Positions 1 through 12,781 of a DNA stretch of 64,000 bases are shown here, piece after piece; within the stretch, counting starts at the first letter, position 1; each line of letters begins with the position of its first letter. The notes beneath the pieces were generated by a model. That model had not been told where the DNA came from. It worked only from the letters and a program-made list of their open reading frames with translations, and did not search any database. Location: assembly GCA_023515745.1 (NCBI GenBank), contig JALECJ010000258.1:2517164-2581163 (forward strand). Direction: 5' to 3'. Source of the stretch: Amoeboaphelidium protococcarum. Taxonomy: Eukaryota > Aphelidiomycota > Aphelidea. The translations under genes and the position numbers were made by a program.

Positions 1-1
1 C

Positions 2-3000
2 ATTGCCATTGTTGACTGTGTGAAATGTACGTTTCCTGTGAGGCAGGTGAAGATTAGAAGTGATATTCATGCCTCTGTGAGTAGTATGGAGGGCTTGCAC
101 ACAAAGACAGAGTAGATGGATCTTATTGTAGCCGTCCCTTGGAAAGAATTGAACTTTAGAAGTAGTGTGGGTACTCGGTAGATGATTGCTGGTGGAATGG
201 TGAACACTTACGTTGCATGCTGTCATCATTTGAATGTACCTGTGAGTCAAGAGGCACTATGGCTGATCAAATCTCAGTCTGGTGATTGTTGTCTCGATTT
301 GAAGTTGTTTGCTGATTTTGATAATAAATAGGTTTTGGCCATTCTGGATGCTCTGGTGTTCAACGGCTATTTCACTCGACTGGTGTTGACTGATGTCAGA
401 TTTAATAGTCCTGATATGGCACATGCTTTGATTCATTTACTCAAGTGGAACCAGGGATTGGAAGAGATTGTGTTTGGTGGAAGTAATTAGTTTCCCAAAG
501 AGTTTCTGCACCAACTGTCTGAGGCCATGAAGAATTGTGTGCATTTGCAGAGTGTCTATTTGGATGATAATGCGATTGATGAAAAGTATACAGCTCTTTT
601 GGGTGCAGATTTGCATCTAATGTAGAGAGGAGCTAAGGGACTATCTTTAGCCAATTGTCAGTTGAGTAAAAAAGGTGCTGTCTCATTTTTGTCCAACTTT
701 ACCAAGTCAGGTAGTGGTGGATCGAATGCAGTTTCTCTCACTGATAGTCTTCAGTATCTGAATCTGAGTGGGAATTAATTAGGATCTGATGGCGTGTTTG
801 CTCTAAATGAAGTGCTTCAAGTGCCCAATCAGTTGTCAGTTCTCAACTTGACCAATTGCGGCATTCCGAATTTGGAGATTTTATTTACAGCTCTGATGCG
901 CGGATGCACTTTCAGCCTCAAGGAATTACATCTACAGGGCAATAGATTTAATAATGGCCAAGATTGCGTTCCATTTGAATCGTTCTTGAAGAGCTCGCAG
1001 TCACTTTAGGTGATAAATATGAGTGACACTAAGCTGAGTTCTGGGTAGTTGAAGTAGTTGTTCAATGCTTTAAATGAAAACATCTCGCTGCTGAATGTTC
1101 AATTATCTCTGAGAAATAATGACTTGGGAAAGAAGGATATCTCTTATATTGGTCAGATATTGCCTCAATTGATTACGGTGAGTGCTGTGGATTTTAGTGA
1201 GAATGATGTCAGTGATGATGTTGCGGCGATTGATTTAATTGAGGGACTGGCTCGTAATGTGAAGTTGAAAGTGATCAAGTTGGACAAGTGTTTCTAGAAA
1301 TTGTCCAAGTAGAAGAGTGCTAGTAATGTCCGCCTGTAATTGTTATTCTAAATGTAGAATGTGGTTGAACTATCGCTGAATGATAATGTTCTTGGTAAGT
1401 TTTTATCTCACTGTATGGAGAGTGTGAAGATTACTGGAGCTGATGGCAGTAAATTGCAAAAGTTGCACTTGGTTAATAATTCTCTTGGAGATGACGGTTC
1501 ATCTTCATTGTGTTTGCTGATCTCCCAGTTGCAGTAGTTGCAATATTTGGATTGTAGTCAGAATGGCTTTAGTTTTGTCGGATGGAACTTTATTGCTAGA
1601 GCTGCGGTTTAGAATAAGTATTTGCGCGAAATTGTTTTACCTTTTGGAGAGATGCAAGCTTTGTATAAATCTGATAAGGTGAAAGCTGAGAGATTGTTCG
1701 CAGAGTTGTAGTAAAGTTGTGCTTAGAAGAGTAGCGGGTTCAATGGTGCTACTAGTGCCTTTAACCATTAATGGACATCTGGAGATAAAGCTGTGCTATC
1801 CGGCGTAATTAGTAAATGCTAATAAAAGATTGATCAGTTGTCAAAGTATGGCGGGCTGCCGTAAAAGGTTATCGAATAGATGTCCTAGAGTAAGAAGCTG
1901 TGCTCAGAGTTGGATAGCCTAGAATCTGTGATCAGCGTGGTGAATTAGCAATTTGAATCTGTTTTCAAGGCTGATCAAGATGAGACTAAGGGAGTGTTGA
2001 CTTAAAGTACTCGCCCTCTGATGGACGTGTAGCAGAGAAATATGAGTGAACTGCTGCAGTACGTTGCTCGCCAGGCTGATGATAAACTTCCGCTGATTTT
2101 GTCCAAGTTCGCAAATGATTAAAAGAAGTTTACCAGTCATGTTATGGAAACGATACAGTCGCATATTAATTACAACGCCATTAGCAGTAGCTTGGAGAAG
2201 GGTGCAGCGGTAAAACTGAATTCTCAATTTGAACTTTCCGCCATGCAGGCAATTGGTCAATTTAAGCAGTTGGTTATCGACTCTTACCTGCCAGTGATTG
2301 AATAGCTAAGTGATTAACTGGCGAGTGTATTAGATGCAAAGACTTCTGAGACTAAAGGCAGAAAGTCTGTATTATCCAACACTCCCCAATCTGCACCAGC
2401 TAAAATCGACTCTTCTGCCGTGATTGATATTTAGTCACTAAAGGAGACTGCTTCACTGGCTTCAACTTCGCCTGCATTAACTCATGTTGCTAAAGATCGC
2501 GTCAATTTGAAGAATAAGCGTAAACCTGGAGCTGCTCCATCTCGTGCATAAAGAGACAGTGTGACATCTGATGTCGTAAGTGTTTCTACCGATGCCCCTG
2601 CTGTTGTTGTTGAAAATGATAAGCATGAGGAAGTGAAAGAGGATCCTGTTGTAGTTGAAAAGGCTCTTCCAGCTGTTACTGAATCATAAGTACATGAAGA
2701 AGCAGCTGTAGGAAATGACGTGTAGCCAGCTATAGTGGTTGAGTCTCCTGTTTAACAAGAGTAATATAAGGAGAATACTCATGAAGTTGTTAGCGATCCT
2801 ACTTAGCCGGAGCAGCAAGTTAGTCAGTAGCAGGAGCCGTAATATGAATAAGCTGCTGATAATGAAGTCAGGCAAAGTCTCGCACCAACTCTTATTAATC
2901 AACGTGATAGTGCAATCGTTTCCAAGAGTTTTTAGTAGGGCTCTTTTGTGTCTGATAATTACTTAGAGTCTCCGAATGCGACTTTAGTCGCAGAATAGAC

Positions 3001-4887
3001 TCAGCCACTGGATTAAAATGATCACTAGGCCGTAAAGGAGTAGCCGAAGACTGCATCTGATGTCTAAGAATCCAAGGTGAGTTATAATGATGCAGATCAG
3101 ATTCGTTCCGTGGAGAATGTTGAGTAGGTACTAGGAAAATGTGTTTAGTCGGTTGAAGCAACTGGCGCCAGTGAAGTTGTAGTCTAGAAAGATTCTGTTA
3201 ATCCTCCTAGTAATGCTGTGGAAGAAGTTAAGAGCAAGGTGGAGGCAGAACCTGCGATAAACAAACGTGCCTTTAAGACGTCGTTGGGTAATCTTCTCGG
3301 CCAACCACCAAAACCTCGACCACAGGTGCAAAATGAGTCGGGCGATGAAACTGAGTCGAGTAATGCAGACGCTGCAATGCAATAGCCACTCCAGCCACCA
3401 GAAGTACCTCCTATTGAATCTAAACCTGCGCCCGCTCCGAAGCCAGAGCCTTAGGTTGAGTAAGTCAAAGAAGCTGATGTCAGTAAGGAAAAGACTAGAA
3501 AGGGTTCTGGTGGTGCCAAGAAGTTTTTTGGCTTATTCAAGAGTGGAAGCAGTTCTGATAACAAGGCGGAGGCCAAGAAGTAGGCGTCAGAAGCTAGCAT
3601 TTAGTAGTAGAGTGTTGAACCTCGTCAAGTAGAAGCTCAACCTCCAGCAACCCCTCGCAAGCCGGAATCAACTCCAGTTTAAGAATAGAAATAGTCGCCT
3701 TAAATTCCATCGCGTCCGCAAGTCTAGGAGGCTGTACCGGTATAGAAGGAGGAGAAACCGGTAGAAGCTGCGGTAGAAGAATAGTAGCCAGCGTAAGTAG
3801 AAGCACAAGCACCCGCCCCGGCTCCTAAAGCTCAAAAGTTTGGCGTCAGATTACCGTTTGCTGGTGGAGATTTAGGTGCAATCGGCTAGGTGAAGTTGAA
3901 ATCCTTCAGCGGTGGTTAACCAAAGACTGATAGTAAAGAGGATTTGCGCGCCAATACATCTACTCCTGACAGTACGGTGGCAGCGCCTGACGTTCCATCC
4001 AAGTCTTTGAAACCGGGCACATAAATGTAAGACCCCGTCTTGTAAAAGTAGCAGTTGCCGTAGTAGTAGCCTTAGAGTTAAGTTTCTCAGGACTAGCCAC
4101 CAGCGATTACTCAGTCAAAGCCTAAAATGCCAGCCGCTGGGTTTCCTGCGGCTCAAAGTCCATCTTAAGCGGCGCCTGTTGTCACTGCGCCTAAGCCTGG
4201 TTTCAAGATCCCACCTAAAGATATGCCGTCTTCAGTCGATTTTGGATCAAAGAAGTCTGACGGGAGTGCTACTGCTGAATCACAAGTAGCATCTTCTTAA
4301 TCTAGCCCGGTAGTGCCACAAATTCCCTAAAAGCAATCTGTTGCAAGTCCTCCTAGCGTCGCATCCACCTCGTAATCTGGTGCAGATAGTATCAAAACTA
4401 TGCTTACAGACTCTGATTAAGGAAAGACTGAGTTTTTCAGTTGGATGTATGGAAAGTGCTAGCAGCAGTCTATTACACTCTCTTAAAAGTATGACAATCT
4501 GGATGATTATTTTAAAGACGGGTGCTCTATGTTGGAATTTGTTGAGGTAAGCCTGATATTATTTTGCACGATATCATTATCATTATTGTACTTCAATTGT
4601 AGAAACTATCAAAGTAAAGCGTTGGTAATTATAAAAAGAATCCCAAGTTGATCCCTCACAAGATTGACAATATGAACATTCTCATTAGCTTCATGAAGGA
4701 TAAGCTAGATCTCCCTCAGACTCAGAGTATACTGGCAGAAGGTAATGTTTTCGTATCCGGTCAATAATTCAATCTCAAATTGCCTTTCTATTCTCATATT
4801 TTGTGCGTTGTTTATGTAGAGCTTGTAAATGCTGAGCATAAGAAGGTGTTGCTATTCATGAGCATATTGAGCAAAAAGTATCCATGA
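2..4887 (+). CDS. CARMIL (LRR16-type) capping-protein regulator, 5' end missing
   Basis: Exons 2-4546, 4603-4741 and 4820-4887; introns of 56 and 78 bp; ends at TGA. The frame is open from the window edge only if TAG/TAA are Gln. The N-terminal part matches the CARMIL pre-LRR region (VPVSQEALW, then FDNKQVLAILDALVFNGYFTRLVL). About 16 leucine-rich repeats follow to roughly 1650, with typical CARMIL repeats such as LQYLNLSGNQLGSDG, and then a helical segment. Near 2477-2540 lies LTHVAKDRVNLKNKRKP, which fits the capping-protein-interaction motif (L-x-H-x-T-x-x-R-P-K type). The rest is a long Pro/Gln/Glu-rich tail, with a conserved-looking helical C-terminus over the introns that I do not recognise. 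CARMIL proteins bind actin capping protein and promote actin assembly at the membrane. The PH domain should lie upstream of the window. Confidence 0.87.
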
Positions 4888-5200
4888 TGATGTAACTTTA
4901 AAGAAGGCTATGTTTGAGATGAATATTATTTTATGCGCTTTAAACACTACCGCTTGGTGTCGTTTAAATCGCGTTATAGGTGATAAAATTTTGTGAACTT
5001 TTAATATATTCTATGATGATTATGATGATGTTTGGTGTTTAAATGATGGTCTATTTATAGCGTTTTTACATCAAATCTAATGACAACGCCAGCTTCTTAT
5101 AATTATTTAATATCCTTTTTGAAAATATAATATAAAATTGTCTTGTGAACTTTTTGTATTATATAGAAGCAAAATCTGTTTATTTAAGGTGAGAGTTGAG
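4888..5200. other. AT-rich intergenic region
   Basis: No open frame with coding character was seen on either strand. It holds the 3' flank of the CARMIL gene and the 5' flank of the kinase gene, with a short GATGATTATGATGATG run near 5010-5030. Confidence 0.5.
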
Positions 5201-7270
5201 ATGTCGGCATAAACTCAAAGTGTAAGAAGTGGAAACAACAACAATGTGATATCCCTGACTGATTTCGGCGCCGTGATTCCGGGTGTAACTTTCACGGTTG
5301 TTGTGGTGCTCGTTATCGTAATTCTATTGGTATCCATTGCTACAAGTATTCTGCTGGGCATATACTGCGGCAAGTTGAAGCGGAGACGTCAGAATGGCAA
5401 TTCAAACATTAATAACAAGCAAAGGAAATAAGGCGATGTGCCACTCGGTGCAATCAACGATACGAATATGCTCAACTCTGGTGATACCTCATTAAGCCTA
5501 TACAGGAATCGCGGTGAAACAACGGCTCTCCGCATGCAGAATACGACCATGTACACTGAAGGTAAAACACTGGCTCTTCCGGGATTTCTGATGTTAATAT
5601 CCGAGCTTGACTTCAGTCTGGGAAAAGCTTTCGCTGAAGGTGGTGCTGGCACAGTGTACTTGGGTGAGTTGAAAAACGAGTCTGCCATCAAGAGAATGGG
5701 TGGAGAGACGAGCTGTGTCGTCAAAGTCATGAAACCGATTGAGGACGCTTCAGTTGATGATGCTATGGCCCTGTTCAATCATGAGATATCCATCGTATGG
5801 CTTCTTAACGAGTGCCCGAATGTTATTCGCCTAATTGGTTACTGCCCTCAGCCCTCAATGATCCTGCTAAAGTACTATCCACTGGGCAGTCTTGAAGATT
5901 TGATTCATAAAAATGGAACTGGTGGAGAGTCTAATAAATAGCCTCTGGTGCCTGATAATCAATGGACACCAAAGTTCATACTGAGAATGATGAGAGATGT
6001 TGCCAATGGTCTCGCTGATATGCATGACAATGGTCTTGTGCATAATGATGTCAAACCAGGTAATGTATTGCTGGACAAGTAATCGGGCAATGGCGAATTG
6101 TACTGTGTATTGTGTGATTTCGGCGTCACATCAATCGTTGATGGCAGCCTATTGCGCGTGAAAGCTTACCAGAAATCTCGCATTAAAGGTGCCTCCCTAG
6201 TTTACGCCGCACCTGAAGTTCTGCTTGCATTTTAGAATAACTTGGATATCGATGAAATCGCAGAGCCAGAGAGAATTAAAGCTGGCGACGTGTATGCATT
6301 CAGTATGGTTGTGTATGAGCTAACGCAGCGCCGTATTCCATGGTGGGATGTCGATGATCTGGAGGAAATTTCTCGATCTGTGATGACTGGCGTCCGGCCT
6401 AAACTGGGTAAATCATTGTATGAACGCGCTTAAACTGATCCGTACTTGAATCTGATTATCTCTATTATGGAGCGGTGTCAGCATTAAGATCCTTTCTAGA
6501 GAATGTCATTCAGCTCAGTGGTAGATGAGATTGGTGAGAGGTTGGGAACGTCGAAGCGATAAAAGACTCGCACGGATATGAATGTGCGACAAATGCTATT
6601 CGACAATGCCAAGTCAACTCAGATCAAGAAGATGGAAACTTAAGCTAAAATAATGTCTGGTGGTCAGGCACCATAATCTTTTGCACCTGCCCCTAATGCT
6701 AGTAATAAAAATATGCTAATGTAGTCTCAACAACTAATGCCATAATATCAGTAGGCTGGGTTTAATAAGAATGATTTTAATAATATACCGTAGCAATCCA
6801 GTAGCAATGGTAATAGATATTCTCAGGCTTAGTAATAATCAACCTCAATGGCATCTCAATCTAATGTAAATCTGCAGAGAGCTGTATCTCAGAGGCAAGC
6901 GCCGTAGAATCAAGTCAATTTGCAACGTGCCGCATCATAGAGATAGTAACCAGCAATCTCAATGTATTAGGCTAATCCTATTATTTAATAATAGTAGTAG
7001 TAACAGTCATAGTAGCAGCTGATGCAGTACCCTGCTGGAGTCTTGCCTAGTATTTCGGATATTCCAACTACCGGACCTCCTCCTCCAGCAGTCAACAATC
7101 GCAATATCAATGTCAATAATAGTTTGGACCAGCTTCAACCATCGCAAGAGTAATAGTAAATGCCAAAGCAATAGTAGCCTCCATATACTAAACCACTCTT
7201 AGTGGACGATAATGCAACTCAACTTGGAGATATGCTCGACAAGATTTTGATAAATTTGAAAGACTAATGA
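5201..7270 (+). CDS. Single-pass membrane TKL-like protein kinase with poly-Gln tail
   Basis: 689 aa, intronless, TGA stop. A short N-terminal segment is followed by one membrane helix at about residues 26-52 and a basic stop (KLKRRR). The kinase domain spans about residues 135-430: Gly-rich loop GGAGTVY (~147), Lys of VVKVMK (~175), catalytic loop HNDVKPGNVLL (HND instead of HRD, ~281), DFG (~306) and YAAPE (~338). The catalytic Asp, DFG and the Lys are present, so activity is plausible. The C-terminal 200 residues are Asn/Gln-rich, with runs built from mixed TAG, TAA, CAG and CAA codons. With almost no ectodomain it may be a co-receptor or a membrane-bound cytosolic kinase (inference). It is related to the kinase at 56225-59065 (shared KYYPLG and KPxNVLLD motifs). 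Confidence 0.85.
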
Positions 7271-7370
7271 ATAGAATGTTTGCATGTATTGTATCACTAC
7301 TTTGCACTCTTCTGCAGATCAAGCTTACCCAAAAAATCACGAACTTAAACTATATTTCAATCATAATACT

Positions 7371-8200
7371 TCATAAGTAATAAAATCCGATGGCAAATCC
7401 AGCACCAAAAACCCCACTCATTGGAATACTTTGGGCGTACTCTTTCAAGACTTGATATTACTGCACAGCGTAGTCGATCATTGGAAGAGCATCACGCACT
7501 TATTCTACCCGTTCCCAGTTCACTTTAATAAAGTCATAATCTATCAGAAACTACATAAATACTGAAATTGTATTTTAAATAAATAACCAGGTAATAATAA
7601 TAATCTTACGTTGGATATAAACCATGCGGCAGAGAATGTAGCAAAGTAGGCACCCAACTGCCTCCGAACTAAACTGCCAGCGAATGCACCACCACATCCT
7701 ATAGTAAGAGGATAGTAGAGCTGTTGACGCGTCTCAGGATTTCGCAACTATTCAGACCAGTGTCTTACGTGATAATTTATGAATCTAAGTAGTTAAGTAG
7801 CCACTCGCGCCATCACATTACCCATAAAAGTATAATCTTGTGAGAAGTTTGAGCTATCAGATAAAGAGTCGTAGTCACTGTCAGCGAAATCATTAATATC
7901 ATCCTGATCATTTCTCACATTACTCCGTTATTGCTAAATTAATGATAGTATATTACCAGAGCTGAGACTTTCACTAATACTTCCTACGGATGTGATTCCG
8001 AATGTTTGTCTATTCAGATCACTTGAACCATTGCCTTCATTATTATCGCTCTCATCCGGCGAAAAACAGTATAAATATTTTGAACCTGATGCATTATGTT
8101 AAAGGCGAAAGTAATAATATCCAATAATTGTATTAACTCCAAAGAGTATCCTTATAGATCTCGGTCTATATAACACTATACTTTGCCTTGGTAAATTCAT
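7371..8200 (-). CDS. FUN14-domain protein (FUNDC1-like)
   Basis: Two exons, 8200-7610 and 7550-7371, with a 59-bp phase-0 intron (7551-7609); 256 aa. The N-terminal half is hydrophilic, with acidic/serine clusters (DSDYDSLSDSS). The C-terminal half is a FUN14 domain: glycine-rich hydrophobic segments (GCGGAFAGSLVRRQLGAYFA), then FIKVNWERVE, close to the IDWKRVE signature of FUNDC proteins, and a last membrane helix. FUN14 proteins sit in the outer mitochondrial membrane and in animals act as mitophagy receptors. The acidic/Ser N-terminus could hold an LC3/Atg8-interacting motif, but I did not identify one with confidence. Confidence 0.75.
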
Positions 8201-8383
8201 CTCACTCGAATTATAACAACGCGCGCTTCAAACAAAAGTAAAAGGATTCTGCCTTCACGTCAAGAGATCTCGCTCGACCTGGAGAGATTCAAATTGTTGC
8301 AAGAGAATGCTACGAAAGATAATGATAATAATAATTTAAGCCACTAATAGTTCAATTTAAAAGATACTATCGTACATAAGTGT

Positions 8384-10246
8384 TCACTATTTCCCGCTGG
8401 TACCTTGTCGTCTACTAGTAGATCTGGTGGCAATGCGAGTTCTGGTACTTCCTTATGAGGCCTTTTCAGGCTACATTTTAGTCACGGTAGAAGATTATTA
8501 CTCAACGTCCATGCTATCATTTATAAGCGATACATTTCCACCTATAGCGCCGCGGGTATCTTTCATACTTACTTGAGAGCCCTGATCAGTAACATCATTC
8601 CAAAAAGCATCGCCACTAATAGACTACTCCATGGCCAATTCAACCAGCTGAATCGCTTAAGAGTCTGAAGCTGATTCATTCAATGCAGATTAGTAAAGAT
8701 CGACAGCCATATCAAATTCGCCCATCACATGATAAACGTAGCCTAGTAGTTCTTTCGTGTTAGAACTAGGCCATAGAGACATTGACTTTTTCAACAGTGC
8801 CAAAGCCTGATCAATCTGTCCAGTTTGAACGCAACAATATCCGAAATTAGTCAGATATGTTCCCATGAAAGAATCGCTGTAATTCTGATCAAGTACCACC
8901 TGAAGACATGACTGCAGATATCCATAAGCTTCGTCAATGCGGTTCGCATCTCGGAGGCAATAGGACGCGTATTAGATGATGAGTTACAAATCATTGTCAC
9001 CGCGGCATCGTTCCAAGCACTGCTTATACAATGATTGCGCCAACTGCGGATTCGCCTCTTCATACTCACCAGCCATCAGTAGGAGAGGTACATGACTATC
9101 AGTACATTTTATAGCCTGACTGTACGCTATAATTGCAGCATCCGACTCTTTATTCATTGAGAATGCATGGCCAAGACCAAGCCAACCATCCACAAACTAT
9201 GGATCGATAGATGTACACTGCGAAAAGTACCGCTTACTCATTGCATACTTCCTGGTTGACAAATAGTAAAGCCCCACAATGTACCAAGTGAGTGCCGATT
9301 CTGGATAGTGAGTGGCAAAGGAGGATCCAATCTCATACAATTTCACATTGTCATTCAATTGGAACAGACAGTCGCCATATAAATGAATAATGCGCGGATC
9401 ATACCTGTCACCATCGTATAAGTCTTCCAGTATCGCAACAGCTTCCGGGTATCTATGCAGATGCATATAGTCCATTGCCTGTTTACATTTGTAGTCAATC
9501 TGATTGTGTACAATGTTAGCAATCTGGGGATCGCAAGGATAATCCAGATCAAGTTTCTGAGCATACAAACACTTTACAGCGTCCGTGACCCACCTTTAGT
9601 CGAAACATTCACTAAAATGTAGAGACTTTAAGAGTCTAGATGCCTCTTTAGAAGGAAGCGATCCAGACGAAGATAATTGCTACAACGCTTCCACATTCGT
9701 TGGATCAATCTATAGACATTATGTGTAATCAAGACGAGACTACTCCCAATTACCAAGACTACTATGTACTTGCGCTCTTATTTAATAATATTTGGACAAC
9801 ATGGGATTTGAGGACTATTTTTAATTACCGGCACTATTAGTATTGTTATCAATGCAGATGTTGAGTATTGCCAAGGCTTCGTTCAACTGATCCAATTTGA
9901 GTAGGCACTGTGCTCTAACTAGAGCGAGTTCAACAAGATCATCACCATCACCATCGTTATTAGTATTGGAGTTGAATTTATTGAGCATTTGCAAAACTCT
10001 TTCATACTCTCCTCTAGTGACTAAAATAGCTGATAATTTAATCAAATCTGTAGAGTTCTGAGATAGACTATAGGAATATTAAGCCCAATGGAGTGCATTG
10101 TCCAGTTCCAGATACAGTAGAGCCTAATCTCTTTTATTTTGAAACTGCTCAAGACAAGTCAGCGTCATCTGCGTGTCATTAAGTGGAATCTTTGACGATG
10201 ACTGCTGTCTTCTTCTAGTACCGGCTTCAGGAGCATTAAACAGCAT
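8384..10246 (-). CDS. CDC16: Anaphase-promoting complex TPR subunit Cdc16/APC6
   Basis: 620 aa, intronless. At least nine TPR-like helical repeats. The central block is diagnostic: LTWYIVGLYYL, YFSQCTSIDP, DGWLGLGHAFSMNKESDAAI and HVPLLLMAGEYEEANPQLA match the Cdc16/APC6 pattern (WIGFGHAF, LP.LYIG). Cdc16 is a scaffold TPR of the APC/C ubiquitin ligase that drives exit from mitosis. The C-terminus is a short Ser/Thr/Arg-rich tail. A GTAAGTATG sequence lies in frame near 8555 and could be a cryptic donor, but the frame is open through it. Confidence 0.88.
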
Positions 10247-10580
10247 ATTCAGAAATAATAGCAGTGGGTAAAAGATTTATAATTAGGAGTTACACCGAGT
10301 TGTACGAACCAATAATGATATGGGTAGAGAAAAGCAGAGAAGCTAATGAAGACGAAGAAAGTGGGAAAAGCTGAGCTGAAACAACGCGACAAGAAACAGC
10401 GTCTTTTGGGAGGGCGGAGAGAGTGAGCCTACAGTAAGAAAATTCAAGCTGTTGTGAAATGTTGAAAACTTTAACAAGCAGCATACAGTAAAAGTAGAGA
10501 GATCTTAATTATTGCATTCATTTAATATTTCTGGTGCATGCATATCCCGTATAAAACACACACACACACACGTTGTGAAG
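10247..10580. other. Intergenic region with CA microsatellite
   Basis: 5' flank of Cdc16 and 3' flank of the next minus-strand gene. A (CA)n run lies at about 10556-10571 and a purine-rich stretch at 10320-10430. No coding region was recognised. Confidence 0.5.
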
Positions 10581-11065
10581 TCAGTCAATGATCTCATTGC
10601 AATGCTCTTGTATTGACTTTAATGACACGTAAATCTCCTGGCATAGGCTCTCAATCTATTTACAATGTTCTACTCTCAAGTCTAGTTATTTCAAGTGTAG
10701 TCTACAGATAAAGTTCTCAGAGAATGTTTTTTTAATACTGGTGGTAAATGGTGGTGTACTTACTTTAATTCTAATTGCTTATTTTATTCAGCATTTTATT
10801 CCATCAATTTATACCACTCTTGAAATTGGTCTATAGTTTTCAAGTCTTTCAGTGCCGCTTTTGTATTAGTAATACCGAGTCTCTCGTTGTCTCCGTCTGC
10901 CATAATGGTGGTAACTTTATCCTTTAGATCACTATTATCATCCTGATCTTTTTAGTTCTTCTTCATGAGATCATTGAGCTTGCTGAACACTCTACGATCC
11001 TTATCGCTAAAGTCAATATTACCTTCCCACTCTTACAGTAATTAACCAATGTCTGTGATCATCAT
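10581..11065 (-). CDS. Small helical/coiled-coil protein, unknown
   Basis: Exons 11065-10764 and 10701-10581, 62-bp intron with GTAAGT donor and CTGTAG acceptor; 140 aa. The protein is rich in Gln, Lys, Asp and Leu (EQNAEQNKQLELK) and predicted helical. The same frame stays open upstream to about 11145 (DILYLGSVSFRLASDEN) without an ATG, so either the first ATG pair at 11065 is the start or an upstream exon was missed. Function unknown. Confidence 0.6.
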
Positions 11066-11241
11066 TTCTCTGCGATCTCCGTTGTAAGACGTTATGATAT
11101 TTTCATCTGACGCGAGACGGAAAGAAACACTGCCGAGGTACAGTATGTCTCATCAAAGCTCTGATTAAAAAGATTATGTGATGGTATGGTACTTTATTTA
11201 CTTCAATGTTACAAAATGTTGATTAAATGTGCACATTATAA

Positions 11242-12411
11242 TCATGCCTGAGTAATGTTCTTTTTCTTATCAGCCAACTCAGCCAGAATCTTGGTGGCGT
11301 TGGTGTGCAGAGTGTGATTTTGCATGCTCTAAAGTCTGTGACAGGTGGTGTTCATCCTTTGTGCAGCCTAATCTCTCATGGATTCGAATCTCTTGACGAT
11401 TGCAGTCTTGTTGGCACGCGTATAACAAAATGGCACTTGTACCAGTGTGCTGGCCAGAGACATTCCAGATGTTCCAGCTCCAAAAGTACCCAGGCCAATA
11501 CCTATGCCCGCGACTGCTGCAGCGATACCAGCGGTTCCGATAACAGTGAGGATAGATACGCCGAGTGTAGCCAGTCCAGCCACCACTCCAAAACCTTCCA
11601 TGGATAATGTCAGGACTTCTTTTGTACAATCGCGTCCATTCTCAGTGCACAGCATTCCACATCTATACGGCTTTTGTGGTGGACAGTTCTCAGAGCATAC
11701 TACAGAATTTCAATTGCATTTATAAACATGATAATTATAGTAAGCCATGCATAAAAGCTGAAACTTACAGTATCCGTGACGAGTGTAACCTTCAGGACAT
11801 TTATCATAGCACAACAGACCCTCGCGTTCTTGAGTGGTTTAATTACAGGCTACACTATACAAAACTGGTCACTTAAACTCAATGAGACAGGACATAACAT
11901 TACCTAATGGTTTTCCAAATCCTCTAAACTTTCCCTTCATAAAGCCAGTTGAGCAGAATGGACCGCGGCCAGTATGATTAGCAGGACATGGCTTGTAGCA
12001 GAGAGCACTACACAGATCAAGAATCATAAATATATATAAGTTGTGTCAAATATCATCACGATTACCCTGAACGTTCACGCCCATTAACGCATGTATTAGC
12101 AAAGTGTGGTTTCCCAATAGCAAAGTTTTACAGCCAACACGCACTACACAGTTGAAACAACGATATATTATACAGTTCCGAACCGATAAAGAATATCAAG
12201 AAACTTACGGCGAATCTTCGTAGTCACCAGATACAGCATCGATAGGAGTCGGCCTGGTAATATTAAGGTTGCGCTCAAGCATCGTTGCATTCAGAGCAGA
12301 AGAATTGTATTGCTTCAATCTTGAGGCACCATACTATCGCTGATATACCTATGGGTCAGCTAGAGAGCTAAGTGCAACCAGCAGTGTCAATACAGCAGCG
12401 TGAACAAACAT
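11242..12411 (-). CDS. Secreted/membrane Cys-rich protein with glycine-rich hydrophobic domain
   Basis: Five exons (12411-12209, 12143-12066, 12007-11904, 11849-11769, 11699-11242) with introns of 54-69 bp, all GT-AG; 307 aa. A signal peptide (VLTLLVALSSLA) is followed by a linker and a Cys-rich region with repeated units LCYKPCPANHTGRGPFC and LLCYDKCPEGYTRHGY, then CSENCPPQKPYRC. After this comes a 45-residue Gly/Ala/Ile-rich hydrophobic stretch (VVAGLATLGVSILTVIG onward) that could be one or two membrane helices. Similar 'LCYxxCxxGxxGxGPxC' repeats occur in secreted proteins of oomycetes and other protists (from memory). Function unknown; a surface or secreted factor is likely. Confidence 0.72.
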
Positions 12412-12781
12412 GATGCTATAACTTTTGATTTGTACAAGATCGGTGATATGAGATGAATATTAAAAGAAGATAGAGTGAACGCCGGAATTTGAGCTTTTAT
12501 GCACCAGCAAGTTTCCTTTTTAGATATTGAAGGAGGCTGATCACGCCAACATACATTTGAAACATCATCAAGAATTTCCTGATTTAGACGTGTCTCGCCT
12601 GAAACGGGCAAACTGAATCAAGATGGTTTCAACGTAATTTGATCTTATCCAGTCCAGATGCTATGTAGAAAATTTACCTCATTAGAAATTAAACAATACT
12701 TATAGAGATTAATTTATCATATCAGATATTCATTCATTATTTCACATTAAACATTTAAGCACTATTATAAAGCCGAGAGAC
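12412..12781. other. Intergenic region, no gene seen
   Basis: Promoter side of the Cys-rich gene and 3' flank of the next gene. A minus frame opens at 12611-12387 but starts after a TGA and overlaps the start of the downstream gene in another frame, so it was not called. Confidence 0.45.

Noticed and set aside
12387-12611. Minus-strand frame upstream of the Cys-rich gene
   Set aside because: A TGA precedes it, it begins at a TTG, and it overlaps the well-supported signal peptide exon in another frame.
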